Source: Planctomycetota bacterium
Lineage (GTDB): Bacteria; Planctomycetota; SZUA-567; H5-PLA8; CALKMO01
NCBI GenBank assembly: GCA_026417845.1
Contig: JAOACM010000029.1
Location: 1 to 16,868 of the forward strand
DNA: 16,868 nucleotides
Direction of reading: 5' to 3'
In this document: one piece after another, positions 4,386-11,179 of the stretch
How the letters are laid out: every line of letters starts with the position of its first letter
How positions within the stretch are numbered: the stretch's first letter is position 1
Notes under the pieces: generated by a model
What the model was told of the DNA's origin: nothing
Databases searched by the model: none
The model's input: the letters and a program-made list of their open reading frames with translations, nothing else
Program-made: the position numbers and the translations under genes

Positions 4386-6914
4386 ATGTCCTGGCCCGGG
4401 CAGATACCGGCGTCGGATCCCGCGATCGGATCCCAGTTCCCCGTGTTGAGGAGTCTGGGCGGGGAATCGGAAGGATACGTCCTGGCGCGGCCGGTGAACC
4501 TGCTCGGATCGGGAAACCATTGCGACATAGTGGCTGGAGAGGCGGGGGTTGCGCGCGAGCACGCGATGCTCGCCCGCAGGCATGACAGGACGTATATCGT
4601 CAACCTGGGCGAGATCAAGACCCTCCTCGTGAACGGCCGTCCCGTCCGTTATGCGGCGCTTTCCGACAGGGACGTGATTCAGGTCGGAGACGCGCGGTTC
4701 GTTTACCTGGCTGCCGCCCCGATGCCGCGCGGCGAGGCGCCCATCGCCGCGGAGAGGCCGGTCGCTGCGGCAGTGGAAATGCCGGCCGGCCCTGTCGTTC
4801 CGGTGGCGGCATCCGACCGTGGCCACGGATTGCCTGGCGTCGCTACGCCCGTTGCGCCTCCCATCCCGGTCCCTCCCGCGGCTTCAGCGCTCCCCTCCCG
4901 TCCGGCTCCCGCCCCCCCCGCACCGGGACATGGGGTCGCCCCCGGCCCGGCGCCAGCAGCGCCTTCCGTGCCGCCGTCCTCGAGCGGAGGTCCCGGCGGA
5001 TTGGCCGGCGGCAGGTCGGAAGTCTCGAACGTAGCCGATACGACTATCCTCAAATCGAGGCATACGACACCCACTCCTCCGTCGCCGGAGGGAAGCGGCA
5101 GTCCGGTTTCCGCCGCAGCCATATTGGGGCGGGCGGAAAGTGCGGCGCCGCCCAGGCTGGAAAACCTGTTGACCCCTGCGCCCAGCCTCGTTCCTCAAGC
5201 GGCCCCTCCTGTACAGTCGCCTCCTTCTTCCCCGCCGCCCGAACCGTCGCCGTCGGAGACAAAGACGACCCAGGACGAGACCGGATCCAAGGAGGAAAGT
5301 CCTCCGTTGACGTGGGAGGAAATCCTCCGGCGGGCCGTGGCCGCCAAGTCGGCCGGCGAGCGGGCGGAGGACGGCGGGCCTGTACCGGCATCTGCGATCA
5401 GGGTTAATGTTGGACCGTTTACCTCTATGGATGTCCCGCATGCTGAGGGGGGAGCTGGCGAAGCGGCAGGTAAGGAAAGCGAAGCCGGGACCAGGCCGAC
5501 GCTTATGACGCCTCCGACCGAAAAGCCCAAATCGGCCACCACTGTACTGGACCTCCTGAAATCGCTCGGTATCGGTTCGGCGGCGGGAGGCCGGGAAGGC
5601 TCCCAACCGGGTTATCAGACACCGGCGTCGCCCGAAGTCCCGTCGTCCGCGTCGGCGGACCGTGGCTCCCCGGCGATTCCGAGCCCTGCCGGTGTGGAGG
5701 CGGCCGGCACCGGGGCGCCTCCTGCAGGTCTGGAGGCCGGGACCGGAGACATGGCGGGCATCGTCCCTGCGATTGCGCCGGTCGAACGACCGGCCGGAAC
5801 AGGGGCGGGACAAATCTCCGGGCCGCCCGCTCCCGCCGTAGCGTCCGGCGCCGCGACTGAAACTCCCCCCGAAACCGGGTGGAAAGACGTGGCGACCATC
5901 GGCGAAACAGCCTCTCCGCCGGTGGCGGCCGAGCACCGGCTGCCGTTCCGCCAGAGGTTCGAGGAGTATCCCGGGGAGGCGGAAGACGTTTCGGAGAAAC
6001 CAGCGACGGAGGAGATAACCCCGACCGCGGCCCCGCCGGGAACCGGTCGGGAGGTGCAGCCCGTTGGGGCGGCGGACGTTGCGATGCCTGAGGGAGGAGC
6101 GCGCGCCACCGTATCCTGGGAACAGCCTGCGGCCGCGGAGGAAGGCGTCGGGGCGGAAACAGGCGCCACCGCCCTCAGCGGGGCCGGAGGACATGCCGCC
6201 GCTGATACCGGGGGTTGTGCTGGCGCCGGCACCGCAGGCGAGACCGCGGCTTTCCCGGAAGGTGAAGCGCAGGTGGGCGCTCCGGTGGAAGACACGACAG
6301 TCGGTGCCGAAGAGCGTCCGGGCCTTTCCCCCCACGACGGCACCGGCGGCGCGTGGGAGGCGGGGGGAGCGTTGGCGACCGTCCTCCCGGATGAGCCACG
6401 CGCCTCCGCGCTCACGGCGTTGCCGCCGGACATGGCCGCAGCGTCGCCGGACGCCGCCCGCGCCGAAGCGCCGGCCGAAGCGGCCGCCACTGCACTTCCT
6501 CCAGCGGCGGGAACCACACCTGAGCCGCTCCCGCCGCGGATATCGGGCAGGCGGCCCGCGTCGGGAATCTACAAGGAAGAAGGTCCCAAGGTTTTCGGCG
6601 TGAAACGCCGCGCCTCCGGGAGGCTCAAGGCGGCCGCGCCGGCCTCCAGCGAGATGGAGCCTGCGCAGCGGCTCGACATCGGGTCGCCTCCTCCTGCCCC
6701 GTCCGCCCCCACGCCTGGAGCGTCCGCTCCGTCGCCTGCGCCAACCCCAACCCTCCCGCCGGAATTCGCGAAGGAACTATGGACCGGCGGAATCGAGAGA
6801 CAGGAAACAGGAATTGGGTGGATATTCTGGATTCTCCTGTTCCTGATTCTTGGTGGAGGGGCGGTCTGCATGATACTGTACGGGACCCACCTGCTGGACT
6901 GGCTGGGCTTTTGA
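4386..6914 (+). CDS. FHA-domain protein with long Ala/Pro-rich linker and C-terminal membrane anchor
   Basis: The protein has 842 aa from ATG 4386; a GTG at 4362 would add 8 residues. Neither start has a strong Shine-Dalgarno. Residues about 28-108 form an FHA fold: LLGSGNHCDIV, VAREHAML, YIVNLG, NGRPV and ALSDRDVIQVGDARFVYL. FHA domains normally bind phosphothreonine peptides. Here the core is altered: the Gly-Arg of strand 3 is Gly-Ser (41-42) and the Ser of SxxH is Ala (AREH, 56-59), while the NG (83-84) is kept. Binding may therefore be weakened or changed. Residues about 110-800 are low-complexity Ala/Pro/Gly/Glu sequence, probably disordered, with a few Lys/Arg patches (for example KVFGVKRRASGRLK). 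The last 34 residues hold one hydrophobic helix (WIFWILLFLILGGGAVCMIL) and no signal peptide is present. The protein is probably tail-anchored with the FHA domain in the cytoplasm. It ends about 140 bp from the convergent response regulator gene. Confidence 0.85.
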   Translation: MSWPGQIPASDPAIGSQFPVLRSLGGESEGYVLARPVNLLGSGNHCDIVAGEAGVAREHAMLARRHDRTYIVNLGEIKTLLVNGRPVRYAALSDRDVIQVGDARFVYLAAAPMPRGEAPIAAERPVAAAVEMPAGPVVPVAASDRGHGLPGVATPVAPPIPVPPAASALPSRPAPAPPAPGHGVAPGPAPAAPSVPPSSSGGPGGLAGGRSEVSNVADTTILKSRHTTPTPPSPEGSGSPVSAAAILGRAESAAPPRLENLLTPAPSLVPQAAPPVQSPPSSPPPEPSPSETKTTQDETGSKEESPPLTWEEILRRAVAAKSAGERAEDGGPVPASAIRVNVGPFTSMDVPHAEGGAGEAAGKESEAGTRPTLMTPPTEKPKSATTVLDLLKSLGIGSAAGGREGSQPGYQTPASPEVPSSASADRGSPAIPSPAGVEAAGTGAPPAGLEAGTGDMAGIVPAIAPVERPAGTGAGQISGPPAPAVASGAATETPPETGWKDVATIGETASPPVAAEHRLPFRQRFEEYPGEAEDVSEKPATEEITPTAAPPGTGREVQPVGAADVAMPEGGARATVSWEQPAAAEEGVGAETGATALSGAGGHAAADTGGCAGAGTAGETAAFPEGEAQVGAPVEDTTVGAEERPGLSPHDGTGGAWEAGGALATVLPDEPRASALTALPPDMAAASPDAARAEAPAEAAATALPPAAGTTPEPLPPRISGRRPASGIYKEEGPKVFGVKRRASGRLKAAAPASSEMEPAQRLDIGSPPPAPSAPTPGASAPSPAPTPTLPPEFAKELWTGGIERQETGIGWIFWILLFLILGGGAVCMILYGTHLLDWLGF

Positions 6915-7051
6915 ACTTCCGGTGTTTACCGGTCCGATCGCCGGATATGATCCCTGCGGTCTTGGAAGGGGAAAATGGATCGGGGATACTCCACCGCCTT
7001 CTACCAGACCGCGCCCCCGCTGGACAGATGCCCGATGCCCGTGCCCAGGCG

Positions 7052-8146
7052 TCACTGCTGCCCCAGCAGTTCCCTGGCGGCCGCAACTATCGCATCGGCA
7101 CCGACCGGCTTGACGAAAAACCTGAGCCTGGGATGGGTCGCCACGAGGAATTCGTCCTTCAGTTGATCGTAGGCGGAACAGACGATCACCGGAATGCGTA
7201 TCTGCTTGTCCGCCATACGCGAGAGGACTTCGAGGCCGTGCAACCCCGGCATTTTCATATCGAGGACCGCCAGCGAGGCCTTCCCTTCGGATATGCACCT
7301 CCACGCCTCGGCTCCGTCCTCGGCTTCTATGACGGCGAATCCTGCCTCTTCCAGCCGCAGCTTGAAAACCATCCGGATTCGCTTGTCATCGTCGGCGATG
7401 AGCACTGTGGGCCGCTGGATCGCCTCGGCCCTGATACCGCCGGCTTTCCCTCCGAAGAAAACCTGATCCTTCGCCGGGGGGGCGACTGTCCTCGTGTGCC
7501 CCGCGTAGAGGGGGCTTGTGGGCGGGGGCACTATTTGCGTCCTGCGGACATCCACGGCCGGGCCCGATGGGGGGCGTACGGGTTTGATCGCCGCCGGCGC
7601 CTGATCCGGGATCGCTGTCTGACCGGAAGGTACCGGCGGCTCGGTGGGCTGGGCCGCCGGCGACACTCCGGGGTACGGCTGCGGTACGCCGGAGGAGGGC
7701 GGGACTGGCGCGGCCGGATAAGGCGCCTGCCTGGAAACGATCGGCGTACCGGGGAAGGTCCGCGGGGGAAGCGAAGGAGCAGGCTGCGCAGGACCTGAAC
7801 CGCCAGGCTCGCCGGGCGGAACTACAGGTTCGAACCCGAATGCAAAGGGGTTGCGCACCTGCCGCGTGCTGCGAAGCACCTCCGCGGGTGATGGCGCGGC
7901 CTTCGGCGACGCTACCAGCAGGTCCGCCAGGAATGCCTCGATCTGCTCCTTCTGGTAACCTGAAGCCTTCAGATCGTTCTCTACGAGCTCTATGATTACT
8001 TTTTTTTCAGTTTCGTCCGTGATTATTTCTTCCAGCACCTGGCGGAGCTGGTACATTGCCATGCGTCTGGCTTCGAATTCGCTGACTATTATCAGCGCCT
8101 TCGTTTCCCGCGAAAGCTGTTTGAGTACGGAAGGTCCAAGAGGCAT
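7052..8146 (-). CDS. Response regulator with C-terminal receiver domain
   Basis: 364 aa, from the ATG at 8144-8146, which has GGGAG 8 nt upstream; an in-frame TTG at 8206 is less likely. Residues about 248-364 are a CheY-like receiver with every key residue: acidic cluster D252-D254 (VLIADDDKR), phospho-acceptor D296 (AVLDMKMPG), S324 (VIVCSAYDQ) and K346 (FFVKPVG). No output domain follows it. The N-terminal 80 residues are a helical segment I do not recognise (ETKALIIVSEFEARRMAMYQ, then ELVENDLKASGYQKEQIEAF, which resembles a three-helix bundle). A Pro/Ala-rich linker of about 150 residues contains PxxP-rich stretches. The domain order, effector-like N-terminus then receiver, is unusual. 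No histidine kinase is nearby. The convergent FHA gene is also Pro-rich. Confidence 0.88.
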   Translation of the reverse strand: MPLGPSVLKQLSRETKALIIVSEFEARRMAMYQLRQVLEEIITDETEKKVIIELVENDLKASGYQKEQIEAFLADLLVASPKAAPSPAEVLRSTRQVRNPFAFGFEPVVPPGEPGGSGPAQPAPSLPPRTFPGTPIVSRQAPYPAAPVPPSSGVPQPYPGVSPAAQPTEPPVPSGQTAIPDQAPAAIKPVRPPSGPAVDVRRTQIVPPPTSPLYAGHTRTVAPPAKDQVFFGGKAGGIRAEAIQRPTVLIADDDKRIRMVFKLRLEEAGFAVIEAEDGAEAWRCISEGKASLAVLDMKMPGLHGLEVLSRMADKQIRIPVIVCSAYDQLKDEFLVATHPRLRFFVKPVGADAIVAAARELLGQQ

Positions 8147-8480
8147 GCAGCCGGCTCCCGCACTATATCCCGTTGACGGGATCAGACCGCCGCTCGGCGC
8201 CCGCAACCAGCCCTATGAACGATATGCGCCTTGATATTTCATATATGGCCCCCCGCGCCGGAACACAAGGGAATTTGGCCGGATATGGGGTGTATGGCCG
8301 TAAATGCGAATGCCATCCAGGCGATTTGCGAGGTGTCAGGGGTATCCGCGGAGGCACGGATGGGAGGTGGCAGCGAGTCGGGCCTCCTCCTGGAAGCGCC
8401 TCTGGAAGCCCGTATCCGACTTTGCAGCTACGACCATGCACCTCCGGATATGCGCATTGAGAAGATGGTGCAAAGGAATG
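8147..8480. other. Gap between response regulator and beta-barrel gene
   Basis: This 334-bp gap lies upstream of the response regulator and downstream of the barrel gene, both on the minus strand. It contains the inverted repeat at 8167-8182. A + strand frame (ATG 8294 to TGA 8503, 69 aa, MAVNANAIQAICEVSGVSAE...) has protein-like composition, but its ribosome-binding site is poor and it runs antisense into the end of the barrel gene. I do not call it. No repeat of family A or B is present. Confidence 0.4.
8167..8182 (-). promoter_or_regulatory. Inverted repeat in the response-regulator leader
   Basis: ATCCCGT-TG-ACGGGAT is a perfect 7-bp palindrome separated by 2 bases. It ends 20 bp upstream of the response regulator start codon and just before its Shine-Dalgarno. 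It could be a repressor operator or an RNA hairpin near the ribosome-binding site. No binding protein can be named. Confidence 0.35.
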
Positions 8481-9518
8481 TCAGAAAGAAACGCCGAGCT
8501 TGAGACGGACGAAAGGGACATCCTGGAGTCTGAAGCGATCGCGCATGCGGTCCCGGTAGTCCTCCCCTTCGAACCAGAAACGGTCGAACGCATAGCCGCC
8601 GGCCGCATCCAAAAACACGCTGGAGCTTGCGCATCGCCCCGGGCGCGCATGCCACCGCACCCCGATCTCCGCTCGTTTCTCGTAATACCACAGCCGATCC
8701 TCGTCGCGCCGCCTGTCGTGCCGGTAGAAGTGCCGGTTGCTCCATTCGAACCCCCCGTAGAGCTTCAACTCTTCGACCGGCCGCCAGCCGACGGAGGCGC
8801 GCACGTTCCGGATCATCGCGTAGGACGCCTCCACTTCGAAATTCCCCCCCGGCGCCCAGAAGACGCCAGCGAACCCCGGCCCGGCGGAGACCGCAAGGTC
8901 GCGGCCGCGCCTGTAGCACAGCCGCACGGCGGGCACCGGAAGATGCCTGACGGCCTCTTTGTATCTTGGAACCTTGAAGAAAAGCTCGCGGTCGTTCGAG
9001 TAGTAGAGGGCCATCGTCACGCTCCAATGCTCGTCTATCTCGACGCTTCCGAAGACGCCAGCCCGGAAAACCGTCTCGCGTATCCCGGCGAAAGGCCTGT
9101 CGCAGGGAGAGGAAACCTCCAGGTTCCCGCCTATGGAGAGGTCCTTGTCCGCCGCAACGCGGAGGACCGTTCCTATCCGGGGGTCCCACAACTCATCCGG
9201 AAAGGGATCGCCGGAGCCGGGAAGAACGGCATCGGTATCGAAGTCCATAGCCGCACCGGCGGCGTAGAATGTCCAGTCGTGTTCGCCTCTTTGCTTCGAT
9301 ACCGGAACGGAGACGAAGAATGATGGTTCGAACCATGACATTGAGCCGCGAAGGTGGCGGACATCGCTTTCTGGATAGAAAAAGGCTTCGGCGAGGATTG
9401 AGATCCGCGCTCCCCCGACGGGGGAAGCGAACGGATCCCGGGCAGGACCTTCAGCTGCCGTCGCCCACGCCCCGACGCTGGCGGTCAGCCAGAGGAGGAA
9501 AGCGAGGCGGGACGCCAT
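8481..9518 (-). CDS. Outer-membrane beta-barrel protein (DUF6268-like, tentative)
   Basis: 345 aa from the ATG at 9516-9518. This start was chosen because it begins a signal peptide (MASRLAFLLWLTASVGAWATAAEG, cleavage after about ATA or TAA); the frame extends 31 codons further upstream without one. The mature protein is a run of alternating polar and aromatic strands with terminal Phe (LKLGVSF), the usual outer-membrane barrel ending. Segments such as YYSNDRELF, GFAGVFWAPGGNFEVEASYAMIRNV and YGGFEWSNRHFYR resemble DUF6268-type outer-membrane proteins of planctomycetes and verrucomicrobia; I give that family name from memory. The function is unknown. The AAAGGG upstream of the ATG is an acceptable ribosome-binding site. 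Confidence 0.8.
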   Translation of the reverse strand: MASRLAFLLWLTASVGAWATAAEGPARDPFASPVGGARISILAEAFFYPESDVRHLRGSMSWFEPSFFVSVPVSKQRGEHDWTFYAAGAAMDFDTDAVLPGSGDPFPDELWDPRIGTVLRVAADKDLSIGGNLEVSSPCDRPFAGIRETVFRAGVFGSVEIDEHWSVTMALYYSNDRELFFKVPRYKEAVRHLPVPAVRLCYRRGRDLAVSAGPGFAGVFWAPGGNFEVEASYAMIRNVRASVGWRPVEELKLYGGFEWSNRHFYRHDRRRDEDRLWYYEKRAEIGVRWHARPGRCASSSVFLDAAGGYAFDRFWFEGEDYRDRMRDRFRLQDVPFVRLKLGVSF

Positions 9519-9918
9519 GCCTGCCCTTTCGAAGGCTGTTCCCGCCCGAAGGGTGGCGTTCGCCCGAACGGACCCGGCTGATAGAATATCACACGCCAAG
9601 AAGCGCTTCATGCCCCTATATTCTCTATCCGAAGGAGGTTCTCAACACAAGACAGACTGAATTCGCAGGTGCACCACGAGTACGCGTCCCGACTGGGGAA
9701 ACCCCAGGGCTTCGTCTCATAAATACCTCAATATGCCGGAAAGTAAGCCATCGCCAGAAGCGGGCTGCCAAGCCTCCCTCGAGCGTAAACCATTGTTTTA
9801 TATCGGGTTGCGCCTAAATCTCATAACAAAGCAATGCGTTACGGGCTGTTTGCGGAAAATCCGCTTAACTTATTGGAAAATCAAGATGTTATAAAAATAC
9901 TTTCTTTAGTATCCTCCG
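9519..9918. other. Divergent intergenic region with AT-rich, hairpin-bearing DNA
   Basis: A region of about 515 bp (to 10033) separates two divergent genes. I find no gene in it. GC content falls from the genome's high level to 21 of 60 bases in 9841-9900 and 14 of 60 in 9901-9960 (counted by hand). Perfect hairpins are CTGGGG-AAA-CCCCAG (9693-9707) and GCGGA-AAA-TCCGC (9852-9864). A stretch at about 9740-9795 (AAGCC...GGGCT...GCCAAGCCTCC...TAAACC) vaguely resembles a structured RNA. The sequence could be a leader RNA or imported DNA. Confidence 0.45.
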
Positions 9919-9953
9919 TTGCTACAAAATCAATATGTTTTTTTATAAAACAT
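9919..9953 (+). promoter_or_regulatory. Candidate promoter with overlapping 19-bp operator
   Basis: TTGCTA (9919-9924) and TTATAA (9943-9948) are 18 bp apart and make a plausible promoter for the downstream regulator and its locus. A 19-bp inverted repeat at 9935-9953, with arms ATGTTTT and AAAACAT, covers the -10 box. A related half-site (ATGTTATAAAA) lies at about 9886-9896. An inverted repeat over the -10 box is what an autorepressing GntR/LacI-type factor would use. That link is inferred from position only. Confidence 0.4.
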
Positions 9954-10033
9954 CTATATTTTTAATCGAATTGAGTGTATATAAAGAAGGGACCTGTTGT
10001 CAGGATTGCCGGGATAAGGGGGGAAGGCGAAGA

Positions 10034-11179
10034 ATGAAGACGAAAGGAATTCCCAAGTACGCCCGCGTCAAGAAGTGGCTGCTGGAGGAGATCGCGCGTG
10101 GGAACTACGCCGGCGACAAGCCTGTGCCGCCGGAGCGTGAGCTTGCGGCCAGGCTCCAGGCGGCCCCGATGACGGTACGCCGGGCCCTTCAGGAACTGGT
10201 GGCGGAAGGCGTCGTGGTCCGCCGGCGTGGCCGTGGCAAGGGGACTTTCGTACGCGAGATGCTGGCGGCCGACGCGACGCCGCGGTCGGCCGCTTCCTCC
10301 GTCATCAGGCGGCTCGGCGCGGTCCACGCGTATGACTGGGAGACGCTGCGGAGTTCGCCGGTCTTCTTCCTTACTTTCCTGGAGATACAGGCGGAATGTT
10401 CCAGGCGCGGGATTTCGTTTGAGTTCCTTCCTCTGGCGGGGGCGTCCAGCCCTGCGGCGCCTTCGCTGGCGGAACTGGCGCGCGAAAGGGGCTGCCAGGC
10501 CCTGGTGGTGCTCGACTGGGGTCGTCCCGACGAGCTTATGGAGACGCAGGAGGCCGGTATCCCGGTGGTCGTGGCGGGTCCTTTTCAGGAGACGCTCCAG
10601 CTCAGCTTCGTTTCGCCGAATGACTTCCAGGGGGCATATGCCGCGACGAAGTACCTCCTCGATCTGGGGTACGGCAGGGTGGCGATGGTAAACAACCGGA
10701 AGGAGCTGGCGCGTGTGACGCACGACAGGGAGGCCGGCTGGCGCTTTGCGCTCGGCCGGCTCCCCGGCGAGGGAGACGAACTCCTGTACAGGGTCGGCAG
10801 GCGCAGCAGCGAGCCCGGGCAACCGTTCGAGGAGCTTGTGTCTGAGCTGATGGCCGAGTTCGCCCGGCGGCCGCCTCCGCAGGCGATATTCGCCAGGGAC
10901 GGCATGGTCGCGCGGGCGGCGATGGTGGCGCTGGAGAGGATGGGCAGGTCGTGTCCAGCCGATCACAGCATCGCGTGCGTGGGGAGCTTCTTCGAGAGCG
11001 GAGACCGGCCGCGGTTCACTTCGGCTCGGGTAGAGGACGGAGCGATCGGGCGGGAGGTGGTGCGCCTGGCCGAGGATCTGGCGTCGGGCCGCCGTTCCTC
11101 GCCCGCCGGGATACTGCTGCCGATGCGAATTGTCGAGGGAGATACGACCCGTAAAGCCGGAGAAGGAGGTGGCGCATGA
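10034..11179 (+). CDS. GntR-type HTH / LacI-type ligand-binding transcriptional regulator
   Basis: 381-aa hybrid repressor. Residues about 7-73 are a GntR winged helix: PKYARVKKWLLEEIARGNY, then PPERELAARLQ, PMTVRRALQELVAEGVV and RGRGKGTFV. The remainder is a periplasmic-binding-protein-like sensor domain of the LacI/GalR type: VFFLTFLEIQAECSRRG, QALVVLDW, IPVVVAG, VSPNDFQGAYAATKYLLDLGYGRVAMV, PPQAIFARDGMVARAAMVALERMG and IACVGSF. The architecture matches AraR-like sugar-responsive repressors. The ATG at 10034 was chosen because GGGGGGAAGG lies just upstream and homology begins there; the frame opens earlier inside the AT-rich leader. The stop codon overlaps the next start as ATGA, so regulator and target locus are translationally coupled. 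It probably binds the palindrome in its own leader. Confidence 0.93.
   Translation: MKTKGIPKYARVKKWLLEEIARGNYAGDKPVPPERELAARLQAAPMTVRRALQELVAEGVVVRRRGRGKGTFVREMLAADATPRSAASSVIRRLGAVHAYDWETLRSSPVFFLTFLEIQAECSRRGISFEFLPLAGASSPAAPSLAELARERGCQALVVLDWGRPDELMETQEAGIPVVVAGPFQETLQLSFVSPNDFQGAYAATKYLLDLGYGRVAMVNNRKELARVTHDREAGWRFALGRLPGEGDELLYRVGRRSSEPGQPFEELVSELMAEFARRPPPQAIFARDGMVARAAMVALERMGRSCPADHSIACVGSFFESGDRPRFTSARVEDGAIGREVVRLAEDLASGRRSSPAGILLPMRIVEGDTTRKAGEGGGA

Noticed and set aside
4884..6335. Long open frame on the minus strand, opposite the FHA gene
   Set aside because: It is extremely Arg/Gly-rich, has no recognisable motif, and lies fully within the low-complexity GC-rich part of a well-supported + strand gene. 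It is a shadow frame.
8294..8503. Possible 69-aa + strand gene (MAVNANAIQ...)
   Set aside because: Composition is acceptable, but it lacks a good ribosome-binding site, is antisense to the end of the barrel gene and resembles nothing I know. A conservation test (homologues, dN/dS) would decide.
9740..9795. c-di-GMP-I (GEMM) riboswitch
   Set aside because: Only GCCAAGCCTCC and TAAACC resemble it; the GCAAACC and GACGCAAAGCC core bases are not matched. It is kept only as a low-interest structured-RNA question.
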